The notes beneath the pieces are model-generated. The model was given only the letters and a program-made list of their open reading frames with translations. It was not told the DNA's origin and searched no databases. From an uncultured Spirochaetales bacterium (GTDB lineage Bacteria > Spirochaetota > Spirochaetia > Sphaerochaetales > Sphaerochaetaceae): a DNA stretch of 23,391 nucleotides. Position 1 is the first letter of the stretch, and the number at the start of each line of letters is the position of its first letter. This document shows, piece by piece, positions 16,964 to 23,391 of this stretch. The stretch lies in contig CASEZU010000144.1 of the NCBI GenBank assembly GCA_949292445.1, positions 1-23,391 of the forward strand. Reading direction: 5' to 3'. Position numbers and translations under genes: made by a program.

Positions 16964-17773
16964 ATGAAAAGACTTCTTTCAACATTCATGGTTGCGGTGC
17001 TGGTGACCGCCGCGGCAGCGGCTGCCGGCTCAGCAGAGTCAGGCGCTGATACATCCCTGCAGGATGTGCAGGAGAAAGGCACGTTCGTGCTGGGACTTGA
17101 CGACTCATTCCCGCCGATGGGATTCAGATCCGAAAGCGGAGAGATCACAGGCTTCGACATCGATACGGCAAGGGAAGTTGCCTCCCGCCTGGGAGTGGAG
17201 CTTGTGCCGCAGCCCATCGACTGGAACTCGAAAGAGCAGGAACTTGCCACTGGAAACATAGACTGCATCTGGAACGGATTCACCGTAACTCCTGAAAGGG
17301 AAAGAGTCATGATATTCTCCGAACCATATCTCAGGAATGCCCAGGTCGTTGTCGTCCGCGCGGACAGCCCGTACCAGACGCTTGCGGATCTTGCGGGATC
17401 GACAATCGGAGTCCAGGCGGGATCATCCGCACAGGAAGCGATCGATGACACTGAAGGTTTCAAGGATTCCCTCGATGAGGTCATCGAGTTCAAGGACAAC
17501 CTCACAGCGCTCATGGACCTTGAGATCGGCGGGCTCGACGGGGTCGTGATGGACCTTGTGGTCGCAAACTACAGCATACAGACATCCGGCAAGGATTTCA
17601 GGGTTCTTGACGAAACCCTCACTGAGGAGGAGTATGCTATCGGATTCAGAAAGAACGACGTGGCTCTCCGCGATGCTGTGAACAGCGAGCTCGAGGCCAT
17701 GGCGGCCGACGGGACGCTTGCGGAAATATCCGCTGCGTGGTTCGGCTCCGATATCACAGTAGTAGGGAAATGA
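16964..17773 (+). CDS. Amino acid ABC transporter, substrate-binding protein (SBP family 3)
   Basis: A 269-residue exported binding protein. A signal peptide is clear (MKRLL start, hydrophobic to about residue 21, likely signal peptidase I cut near Ala24), with no lipobox cysteine, so it should be a free periplasmic protein rather than a lipoprotein. The mature part follows the SBP_bac_3 plan: GTFVLGLDDSFPPMGF, GEITGFDIDTAREVASRLGV, the DCIWNGFTVTPERERVMIFSEPYL block (about 100-123), the hinge, then the GSTIGVQAGSSAQEA and AISAAWFG-type ending. Members bind polar amino acids (His, Lys/Arg, Gln/Glu, Cys); the ligand cannot be told from sequence alone. It is the first gene of a three-gene transporter operon, with the permease starting 7 bases later. 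Confidence 0.92.
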   Translation: MKRLLSTFMVAVLVTAAAAAAGSAESGADTSLQDVQEKGTFVLGLDDSFPPMGFRSESGEITGFDIDTAREVASRLGVELVPQPIDWNSKEQELATGNIDCIWNGFTVTPERERVMIFSEPYLRNAQVVVVRADSPYQTLADLAGSTIGVQAGSSAQEAIDDTEGFKDSLDEVIEFKDNLTALMDLEIGGLDGVVMDLVVANYSIQTSGKDFRVLDETLTEEEYAIGFRKNDVALRDAVNSELEAMAADGTLAEISAAWFGSDITVVGK

Positions 17774-17780
17774 AAGAGAT

Positions 17781-18416
17781 ATGCAGGATCTGATTATCCA
17801 GATGCTTGAGGGCACGGTCACATCGCTGAAGATATTCTTCCTCACCCTCATCTTCTCGCTGCCGCTCGGCTTTGTTGTGGCAAAAGGGAAAATGACAAAG
17901 ATAGCTCCGGTCAGATGGATCGTCGACCTCTACATCCAGATAATGCGCGGAACCCCGCTCATCCTGCAGCTCATCTTCGTTTACTTCGCCCCGTTCTATG
18001 TATTCGGGACATCATACGACCGGTTCACGGCGTGCATAGTCGCGTTCGTGATCAATTACAGCGCATACTTCTCGGAGATATACCGCTCCGGCCTGCAGTC
18101 CATTGACCGAGGGCAGTACGAGGCTTCGAAGGTCCTGGGATTCTCCAGGGCCTATACCTTCTTCCATATCATTCTTCCGCAGGTGATAAAAAGAATACTG
18201 CCTGCGCTGGGCAATGAGGTCATAACGCTCGTCAAGGATACGGCACTTGCCCAGACAATCGGGGTTGCCGAGCTCTTCCGCGTGGCACAGACAGCATCTT
18301 CCAGGGAATTCTCAACCCTCCCGATCTTCATTGCAGGAATCTTCTACTTCATAATGAATTACATTGTCTCCCGCCTGTTCACGGCCGGCGAGAAGAAGCT
18401 GAACTATTACAGGTGA
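17781..18416 (+). CDS. Amino acid ABC transporter, permease
   Basis: A 211-residue inner-membrane permease of the HisM/GlnP/ArtQ type with about five membrane segments. Family features: VTSLKIFFLTLIFSLPLG at the start, the YIQIMRGTPLILQL motif (51-64), and the cytoplasmic EAA loop YEASKVLGFSRAYTFFHIIL (113-132), which docks on the ATPase. It is a single permease gene, so a homodimer is expected. The start is supported by family alignment, with only a weak AAAGAGA ribosome site upstream. The ATPase gene follows after 6 bases. Confidence 0.93.
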   Translation: MQDLIIQMLEGTVTSLKIFFLTLIFSLPLGFVVAKGKMTKIAPVRWIVDLYIQIMRGTPLILQLIFVYFAPFYVFGTSYDRFTACIVAFVINYSAYFSEIYRSGLQSIDRGQYEASKVLGFSRAYTFFHIILPQVIKRILPALGNEVITLVKDTALAQTIGVAELFRVAQTASSREFSTLPIFIAGIFYFIMNYIVSRLFTAGEKKLNYYR

Positions 18417-18422
18417 TCTGAC

Positions 18423-19184
18423 ATGGAACAGATGATAAAGCTGGAAGGGCTGAGGAAGTCCTTCGGAGGAAACGAGATACTCAGGGACATATCCTTCACG
18501 CTGGACAAGGGAAGCGTACTTTCCATCATCGGACCCTCTGGTTCAGGGAAATCCACGACGCTGAGGATCATCACACAGCTTGAGAGGGCGGATGACGGCA
18601 CGCTGGAAATAGCGGGAAGCACTCTTTTCAGATCAGAGGGCGGGAGAGCGGTATATGCCCGTCCGGATGAGGAGAGACGCATCGGCCTCAAGACAGGACT
18701 CGTGTTCCAGTCCTTCAATCTCTTTCCGCACTTCTCAGTCCTGAGGAATATCACAGAAGCGCAGAAAGCCGTTCTCCACCGCTCAAAGGATGAAGCCGAG
18801 GAAAAGGCCATGGGGCTTCTGAAGAAGATGGGAATAGCGGATAAGGCAGGCCAGTATCCGTTCCAGCTTTCAGGAGGCCAGCAGCAGAGAGTGTCGATCG
18901 CCAGGGCACTGGCACTCGACCCTGAAGTCCTTTTCTTCGACGAACCGACATCAGCTCTCGATCCTGAGCTCACAAGAGAGATACTCAGGGTCATCAGGGA
19001 ACTTGCAGAGGAACGCATGACAATGGCAGTCGTCACTCACGAGATGCATTTCGCCCGTGCCATATCCGACTGGGCCATTTTCATGGATAAGGGTGTCATA
19101 GTCGAGGAAGGTGCGCCCGATGAGCTCTTCGGATCCCCGAAAGAGGAAAGGACGAGGAAATTCATCGCCTCATTCGAGGATTAG
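18423..19184 (+). CDS. Amino acid ABC transporter, ATP-binding protein
   Basis: A 253-residue ATPase of the polar amino acid uptake (GlnQ/HisP) group. Walker A is GPSGSGKST (37-45), the Q-loop glutamine is at about 96, the signature LSGGQQQR is at 149-156, Walker B VLFFDEP is at 169-175, and the H-loop His206 lies in VVTHEM. All catalytic residues are present. About 20 extra residues (about 70-90) before the Q-loop resemble the longer members such as HisP-like proteins. ATG 18423 is used; Met4 is an alternative. The TAG stop overlaps the stop codon of the convergent deacylase gene by 3 bases, so there is no intergenic terminator. Confidence 0.95.
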   Translation: MEQMIKLEGLRKSFGGNEILRDISFTLDKGSVLSIIGPSGSGKSTTLRIITQLERADDGTLEIAGSTLFRSEGGRAVYARPDEERRIGLKTGLVFQSFNLFPHFSVLRNITEAQKAVLHRSKDEAEEKAMGLLKKMGIADKAGQYPFQLSGGQQQRVSIARALALDPEVLFFDEPTSALDPELTREILRVIRELAEERMTMAVVTHEMHFARAISDWAIFMDKGVIVEEGAPDELFGSPKEERTRKFIASFED

Positions 19185-20725
19185 AGCACCTTTCCCGCTC
19201 TCGGATACATCCAGCTTCCATTCATCAGCGACGGCTTCCCGCTGACCATCACAGCCTCAAATCCCCTGTTGCCATCCCCTTCCGGAGCAATTGACTCAGG
19301 ATCGATGAGCAGAAGATCTGCAGCATAGCCTTCGCGGATATACCCTCTGTCCCTGAGACCGAGCTTGTCCGCATTTGCCCCTGTCATCTTCCGCACTGCC
19401 TCAGGCAGCGTCAGCACATGCTCTTTCATCACATAGCGTGAAATGTACTCGGCCGTTGAGTGGAATGAGCGAGGATGCGGCAGCGGCGATGAGTAGAGCG
19501 CATCCGTCCCGAACGAAACCAGAGGATGGGCCATGATCATCTTCAGGCTCTCATCCGACTGCGTCACATCGCTCATGACAGCAAGACCGGTCTCCTCCGC
19601 GAGGAGATCAAAGAGCGCATCGAGGGGATCCCTGCCCCTTTCCTTCCCTATCTCGGAAAGCGTCTTCCCGGCACATTCCTTATTGCTTTCGAGATACATA
19701 ACCGTAATGTCATCAGGCCCCACCATCTCATAGACACTGTCCCAGCCTTCCGGATGCATTATCTCACGTCGGAGCTCATCGCGCTCATTCTCCAGCGACA
19801 GCGCAAGCCGCTGCTCGAAGCGTGACAGGCCAAGGATATGCGGCGGAAGCAGGGAGAAGAGGCTCGTGGATCCGTAGGCATACGGATACTGGTCGGCCCT
19901 GACATCAAGGCCATCTGCTCTGGCATCCTCAATCATTCTCAGCATCTGCGGCACCTTCTCCTGATTCGCCTTTCCGATTGCCTTGAGATGGGACACTTCA
20001 AGGCGTACACCGGAACGTTTTGCAAGAGAAAGCACCTCTCCAAGCGAGGCGATCACATCATTGCCCTCGCATCTGTGATGGACAGCAAACAGGCCATCAT
20101 GCTTTTTCACCACGGCAAGAAGCGAGAGAAGCTCCTTCTCATCAGCGAAGAGGCATGGCGAGTAATACAGCCCGGTGGAAAATCCCCTTACTCCTTCATC
20201 GAGGAGCTCCGACAGGATCGAGCACATCTTCCTGATTTCTTCCGCGGTGGCGGCGCGTCCCGCATTTTCTCCCATCGCAGCATAGCGCAGCGCTGTGTGG
20301 GATGCCAGGAATGTCTCGTTTATGCCTATCCCGCCATCTGCAAGGAGCGCGCGGTAATCACTCCAGCTTTTCCAGTTCCAGTCATCATAGGTTCCCAGCA
20401 CATCTTCCACGGCAAGGTGGAGTGCTGTCCCGGAATTGGGAAACACTCCGATTCCGCAGTTTCCGGAAACATCCGTGAGAATCCCCTGCTGCACCTTTGC
20501 CTTCATGTCCCGGTCCCGCAGCACCTCGAGATCCGTATGAGTGTGCATGTCGATGAAGCCAGGAACAAGGACATAATCAGAGGCATCGATGACGGCCCGG
20601 GCGCGCGTTATCCCTTCTTTTCCGATGAATGCGATCCTGTCTCCGAAGACAGCGACATTGGCCCTGTATGGTTCTGAGCCGCTTCCGTCGATGACCAGGG
20701 CATTACGGAACATATAATCATACAT
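19181..20725 (-). CDS. N-acyl-D-amino-acid deacylase family amidohydrolase
   Basis: A 514-residue metal-dependent hydrolase of the D-aminoacylase group (amidohydrolase family 3). Visible: an N-terminal beta-sandwich strand, PGFIDMHTHTD with His61 and His63, the metal-site Cys90 in SGNCGIG, HHRCEG (216-221), SHLKA (245-249, His246), the C-terminal active-site Asp in SFGTDALYSS, and the closing beta-sandwich (GYIREGYAADLLLIDPE). No signal peptide, so it is cytoplasmic. Members remove acyl groups from N-acyl-D-amino acids, and some act on N-acyl-D-glutamate or dipeptides; the exact substrate is unclear. The ATG overlaps the upstream HTH/Fic-like gene by 8 bases, with AAGGTG 7 bases before it, so the two are co-transcribed. 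It is convergent with the amino acid transporter. Confidence 0.85.
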   Translation of the reverse strand: MYDYMFRNALVIDGSGSEPYRANVAVFGDRIAFIGKEGITRARAVIDASDYVLVPGFIDMHTHTDLEVLRDRDMKAKVQQGILTDVSGNCGIGVFPNSGTALHLAVEDVLGTYDDWNWKSWSDYRALLADGGIGINETFLASHTALRYAAMGENAGRAATAEEIRKMCSILSELLDEGVRGFSTGLYYSPCLFADEKELLSLLAVVKKHDGLFAVHHRCEGNDVIASLGEVLSLAKRSGVRLEVSHLKAIGKANQEKVPQMLRMIEDARADGLDVRADQYPYAYGSTSLFSLLPPHILGLSRFEQRLALSLENERDELRREIMHPEGWDSVYEMVGPDDITVMYLESNKECAGKTLSEIGKERGRDPLDALFDLLAEETGLAVMSDVTQSDESLKMIMAHPLVSFGTDALYSSPLPHPRSFHSTAEYISRYVMKEHVLTLPEAVRKMTGANADKLGLRDRGYIREGYAADLLLIDPESIAPEGDGNRGFEAVMVSGKPSLMNGSWMYPRAGKVL

Positions 20726-21611
20726 TCTGCATCACCTTGTAGGAATCGTGGATCTTGCGTTCGATGAAATGAGTGAAATCCTCATAGTTACCGCGTTTCA
20801 CTGCCAGCGAGAAAGCGGCTTTTGCCTCATCTTCCGATCCCTTGTCGATCAGGGGCGGGAGTATCCCGTTTCTCATGAGTTCTCCGGAAAGGACAAGATA
20901 GGCATAGAGAGAGGCATACTCGGCATAAGGCTGGATCCTCAGCACCGTCGCATAAAGGAGGACTGCAGCGGTTATGCCCTGGAAATTGCGCCAGGAGTTC
21001 TCGTACTGCAGGAACATCGTCTCCATCTCGACGCCGACAGCTGCATTCTCACCGGGTCTCGACGGATAGACAGCATATCCCTTCCGGTAATTCCCTGATG
21101 AAATATCGTCAATACCCTGCAGCAGCCTTGAATACATCTCCCTCGCATCCTTTTCGCACCACTTCTCCTTGTTACGGGCAAGGGAGAACATCACCGAGCG
21201 CATGTTGATCAGGATGAGATGGGTCTCAAGCGGCACATATGGGACCACACGGCCGGAAAGGATCGCCCGGGCGTCCTTGTCATCGACAATGACACCATCC
21301 GCGGCCAGCAGTGTCTCGGCACTCTCCCGGAGGATGCTGCGGAACGCGGCGCTTTCAAGCACTTCCACATCCAGAGGTGTCTTCTCCATCATACGGTGGA
21401 GCGCATCAACATCAACGGTGCCGGGGCGTATCATTGTCTTGAATTTGCGCAGGACCCTTCCGTCCCTAGGCTTAGGAGTGTCAGCCGGTATTGTCCATGA
21501 CCAGCCCAGCTTGATCGCTCCATCTATCCTGCCCTCAGCACAGAGGAGCCTGATCCTTCTATCCGTAATGCCCCATTTTGCCGAGGCTTCCTTGACGTCA
21601 ATATATTTCAT
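20718..21611 (-). CDS. HTH DNA-binding protein with degenerate Fic-like domain
   Basis: A 297-residue protein. Residues 1-52 form a MerR/excisionase-like winged-HTH: YIDVKEASAKWGITDRRIRLLC, then GRIDGAIKLGWSWTIP and KPRDGR. The rest follows the Fic plan: a segment at about 97-120 where the inhibitory (S/T)xxxEG motif would be, LETHLILINMRSVMF (128-142), GIDDISSGNYRKGYAVYPS, and GITAAVLLYATVLRIQPYAEYASLYAYLV (212-240). At the active site, the family HPFxDGNGR is replaced by QPYAEYASL (227-235), so the catalytic His and the phosphate-binding GNGR are lost and AMPylation is very unlikely. It may be a regulator that uses the Fic fold for binding. ATG 21611 was preferred over 21647 because the HTH begins there and a -10-like box lies just upstream. 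It overlaps the deacylase gene by 8 bases. Confidence 0.6.
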   Translation of the reverse strand: MKYIDVKEASAKWGITDRRIRLLCAEGRIDGAIKLGWSWTIPADTPKPRDGRVLRKFKTMIRPGTVDVDALHRMMEKTPLDVEVLESAAFRSILRESAETLLAADGVIVDDKDARAILSGRVVPYVPLETHLILINMRSVMFSLARNKEKWCEKDAREMYSRLLQGIDDISSGNYRKGYAVYPSRPGENAAVGVEMETMFLQYENSWRNFQGITAAVLLYATVLRIQPYAEYASLYAYLVLSGELMRNGILPPLIDKGSEDEAKAAFSLAVKRGNYEDFTHFIERKIHDSYKVMQNV

Positions 21612-21618
21612 ATAAATA

Positions 21619-21647
21619 TATTTACACCGTAATCGGATTGATTTCAA
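21619..21647 (-). promoter_or_regulatory. Candidate promoter of the HTH/Fic-like gene
   Basis: TTGAAA (21642-21647), a 17-base spacer and TAAATA (21619-21624) on the minus strand. The -10 is weak (3/6), but the region is strongly AT-rich. The -10 ends 7 bases before ATG 21611 and there is no ribosome-binding sequence, so the transcript may be leaderless. Confidence 0.4.
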
Positions 21648-21676
21648 GGAATTGTTATTACATGCAGCATCCTTAT

Positions 21677-21705
21677 TTGCCTAAAGTATAACATTAATGC
21701 ATAAT
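21677..21705 (+). promoter_or_regulatory. Promoter of the FAD-dependent dehydrogenase gene
   Basis: TTGCCT (21677-21682), a 17-base spacer and CATAAT (21700-21705) match 4/6 and 5/6 of the sigma-70 consensus. GGGAG (21711-21715) is the ribosome site, 6 bases before ATG 21722. The predicted start leaves only about 10 bases of leader. Confidence 0.5.
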
Positions 21706-21721
21706 CTTTTGGGAGCGAAAA

Positions 21722-23008
21722 ATGGATAAATACGATGCTGTCATAGTAGGAACAGGGCCTGCGGGAATGGGAGCGGCATTCTCGATTCTTGAAAGAAAGC
21801 CTGGAACATCGATACTCATGATCGACAAGGCGCCGGTATCCACGGGCGGAATGAGGAACGACTGCAAGATGAACTTCACCTACCCGATAGGTTTTCCTTT
21901 CGAGTACTGGCCGGAAGATACAGCAAACCACTATCTTGAGATGGTCAAGGAATTCCTCAAGCCAGACATCCTTCCGAAATCGAATATAGGCGTCTATCAG
22001 TCAAGAGCCGAGAAGCTCGGCTGCTCGCTGCTGGAGATACAGCAGACACATCTCGGCACAGATGGCGGCCTGAGGCTCATACAGCACCTGATGAAGGAGC
22101 TCACTGAAAAGGGTGTGGATATTTCCCTCAAGGAGGAAATGCTCTCCATCAACAACGAGCAGAAGTTCATCACGACCGATCTCAGGGAAATAGGCTACAA
22201 GACAATACTCATAGCTCCCGGCCGTCATGGCTTCCACTTCCTGCAGAATGTCATGCACCAGCTCGGCGTGAGGTATATGGACAACATCCTTGATGTCGGA
22301 ATCAGGGTTGAGACCAGAATAGAGCGCTATCCGATCGTAAAGGATTATTACGATCCGAAGTTCTACTTCCCGGAGAAGGTACGTACATTCTGTACGAACA
22401 GCGGTAATGCCCATGTCGTGAAGGAAAAGTATGTCACTGAACGCGGAGATGTATGGTATTCGGTCAATGGACATGCATATGCCCCAGATGCGGCAAAGAA
22501 CAACGGGCTCGTGAACTTCGCGATCCTGAAGACTGTGCGCTTCACCGAACCTCTTGCCTCAGGACAGGAGTTCGCGGAGCACCTCGGAGTCATGGCAGCG
22601 CTGATGGGAGGCGGAAGGCCGCTGATGCAGCGCGTCGGCGATTTCAGGATGGGAAAGAGATCCAAAGCCGCCACATTCAACGGCGACCTCTATGATTTCG
22701 AGCCATCACTCAGGGACTGCTGCCCGTCTGACATATCGCTGGCAATGCCGTCGAAGATTCTCAGATACATCTGGTCAGGAATGAAGAAACTGGACACGAT
22801 CATCCCGGGAATACTCCACCCCTCGACAATCATGTACTACCCGGAGATAAAGCTCTATGCGAACAAACCGGAGTACAAGGATGACCATTTCCAGGTTGCT
22901 CCAGATGTCTTCTTCGCAGGTGATGGTGCAGGCACGAGCCGCGGCATCACCGGTGCCTGGGCATCGGGAATCAGGGCCTCGGAAGGCATGATGGAGGCTT
23001 TGCACTGA
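21722..23008 (+). CDS. FAD-dependent dehydrogenase (COG2509-like)
   Basis: A 428-residue flavoprotein. The N-terminal FAD-binding Rossmann fold is GTGPAGMGAAF (10-20), with an acidic strand end in MIDKAPVSTGG. The middle has APGRHGFHFL, a family-typical VRTFCTNSGN segment (about 221-230) and SVNGHAYAPDAAKNNGLVNFAIL. The C-terminal FAD motif is FFAGDGAGTSRGITGAWASGI. This order matches the uncharacterised COG2509 dehydrogenases. It is shorter than many relatives because the extra N-terminal domain is absent. No membrane segment or signal is visible. Substrate and electron partner are unknown. It is transcribed divergently from the HTH/Fic-like gene with 110 bases between the starts, and it is followed 31 bases later by tRNA-Leu. 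Confidence 0.8.
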   Translation: MDKYDAVIVGTGPAGMGAAFSILERKPGTSILMIDKAPVSTGGMRNDCKMNFTYPIGFPFEYWPEDTANHYLEMVKEFLKPDILPKSNIGVYQSRAEKLGCSLLEIQQTHLGTDGGLRLIQHLMKELTEKGVDISLKEEMLSINNEQKFITTDLREIGYKTILIAPGRHGFHFLQNVMHQLGVRYMDNILDVGIRVETRIERYPIVKDYYDPKFYFPEKVRTFCTNSGNAHVVKEKYVTERGDVWYSVNGHAYAPDAAKNNGLVNFAILKTVRFTEPLASGQEFAEHLGVMAALMGGGRPLMQRVGDFRMGKRSKAATFNGDLYDFEPSLRDCCPSDISLAMPSKILRYIWSGMKKLDTIIPGILHPSTIMYYPEIKLYANKPEYKDDHFQVAPDVFFAGDGAGTSRGITGAWASGIRASEGMMEALH

Positions 23009-23027
23009 GGCTCTATAAGTGTAAAAT
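22999..23027 (+). promoter_or_regulatory. Promoter of tRNA-Leu
   Basis: TTTGCA (22999-23004), a 17-base spacer and TAAAAT (23022-23027) match the consensus 4/6 and 5/6. The -35 overlaps the end of the dehydrogenase gene. Transcription would begin near 23034, about 6 bases before the mature tRNA. Confidence 0.5.
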
Positions 23028-23039
23028 GTCATAGTCCGG

Positions 23040-23122
23040 CCCCAGATGGTGGAATGGTAGACACAAGGGACTTAAAATCCTTTGGTAGCAATACCGTGCG
23101 GGTTCAAGTCCCGCTCTGGGGA
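23040..23122 (+). tRNA. tRNA-Leu (anticodon UAA)
   Basis: A class II tRNA of 83 nt. The acceptor stem CCCCAGA (23040-23046) pairs perfectly with TCTGGGG (23115-23121), followed by discriminator A. T8-G9, a D-arm with GGTAGA, the anticodon loop CTTAAAA giving UAA, a long variable arm (GGTAGCAATACC) and the GTTCAAGTC T-loop are all present. CCA is not encoded. The structured repeat begins only 3 bases after the mature 3' end, so the primary transcript probably contains both. Confidence 0.96.
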
Positions 23123-23124
23123 AT

Positions 23125-23193
23125 AGGTCGGACACCAAGCCGAACAGGGGCGTGTCCCCGCCGAAGAGCCAGAGGCTGACCTCTGGCAATTTT
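23125..23193 (+). ncRNA. Structured RNA element, copy A, with intrinsic terminator
   Basis: About 69 nt directly after tRNA-Leu. The first 46 bases (23125-23170) are identical to copy B except at one position. Visible structure: TCGG/CCGA closing an 8-base loop; GGGG (23147-23150) with CCCC (23156-23159); and a terminator stem GCCAGAGG (23168-23175) / CCTCTGGC (23180-23187) with a CTGA loop, then AATTTT. GCCGAA occurs twice. GGACAC (23130-23135) can instead pair with GTGTCC (23152-23157). It is probably co-transcribed with the tRNA and doubles as its terminator. I recognise no named RNA family. Confidence 0.7.
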
Positions 23194-23228
23194 CATCCAG
23201 GCACTATGCGGCCAATAATAAAATTCTG

Positions 23229-23257
23229 TTCATTTCATGCTGACTGTGCTATATTAT
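23229..23257 (+). promoter_or_regulatory. Candidate promoter of RNA copy B
   Basis: TATTAT (23252-23257; 5/6 of TATAAT) with TTCATT (23229-23234) 17 bases upstream (3/6, weak). The predicted start is about 23263-23265, at the beginning of the repeat. The spacer between the two copies (23194-23261) is otherwise AT-rich and empty. Confidence 0.5.
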
Positions 23258-23261
23258 AGTC

Positions 23262-23333
23262 AGGTCGGACACCAAGCCGAACAGGGGCATGTCCCCGCCG
23301 AAGAGCCGGAGGCTGCCTCCGGCAATTTTTTTT
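23262..23333 (+). ncRNA. Structured RNA element, copy B, with strong intrinsic terminator
   Basis: A second copy, 137 bases downstream of copy A. The core differs by a single G-to-A change (23289). The terminator stem GCCGGAGG (23305-23312) / CCTCCGGC (23316-23323) has a 3-base loop and eight T residues (23326-23333). Relative to copy A, one stem pair changed from A-T to G-C on both sides, a compensatory change that supports the fold and the plus-strand orientation. With its own promoter it would make an RNA of about 70 nt. It could also be the leader of a gene beyond 23391; 23334-23391 shows no gene start. Confidence 0.72.
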
Positions 23334-23391
23334 GCAAGGGGCTTGTCTTGTCTGTACTGTCAATTCATATCGATGAAAGCGGTAATCTGAA

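Noticed and set aside
23123..23333. Integration (att) site repeat downstream of tRNA-Leu
   Set aside because: The repeat does not include the tRNA 3' end, and neither an integrase nor mobile genes lie in the window.
23125..23333. CRISPR array
   Set aside because: There are only two units, they are about 70 nt long, and each ends in an intrinsic terminator.

Overview
The window carries a compact bacterial chromosome segment made almost entirely of metabolic genes. An AdhE-type aldehyde/alcohol dehydrogenase and an E. coli-like IlvD cluster type point to a fermentative anaerobe. The NusG-II/Gx pair, the short chromate-transporter pair, the COG2509-like flavoprotein and the general style would fit a gut spirochaete (Sphaerochaeta/Treponema relatives), but that placement is an impression and no marker gene here settles it.

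Layout: (1) 152-1544 (+), a NusG-domain-II protein and a Gx-family membrane protein whose C-terminal half looks EcfT/CbiQ-like. (2) 1563-4330 (+), adhE with its own near-consensus promoter and a hairpin at its 3' end. (3) 4386-5497 (+), two overlapping short chromate-transporter genes. (4) 5599-16140 (-), a nine-gene branched-chain amino acid operon: ilvN-ilvC-leuA-leuC-leuD-leuB-ilvD-ilvB-panE-like. It has a promoter, a 22-codon leader peptide rich in Leu/Val/Ile and a terminator/antiterminator, which together form a classical ribosome-dependent attenuator. Every junction is an overlap or a gap of at most 15 bases. (5) 16258-16845 (-), a YihX-like HAD phosphatase whose promoter suggests a leaderless mRNA. 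(6) 16964-19184 (+), a polar amino acid ABC transporter (binding protein, permease, ATPase). (7) 19181-21611 (-), an N-acyl-D-amino-acid deacylase-like amidohydrolase and, upstream and overlapping, an HTH protein fused to what looks like a catalytically dead Fic domain. (8) 21722-23008 (+), a FAD-dependent dehydrogenase. (9) 23040-23333 (+), tRNA-Leu(UAA) and two near-identical copies of a structured element of about 70 nt, each ending in an intrinsic terminator.

The operon would supply all Ile/Val/Leu common-pathway enzymes except the transaminase, plus a ketopantoate-reductase-like enzyme; the pantoate branch leaves valine synthesis at 2-ketoisovalerate. The ABC transporter and the deacylase suggest scavenging of amino acids. 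The most interesting item is the tandem structured RNA after tRNA-Leu. The second copy has its own promoter placed so that transcription would start at the repeat's first bases, and the two terminator stems differ by a compensatory base-pair change, so it behaves like a small RNA family that I cannot name. The ilv leader attenuator and the dead-Fic/HTH protein come next.
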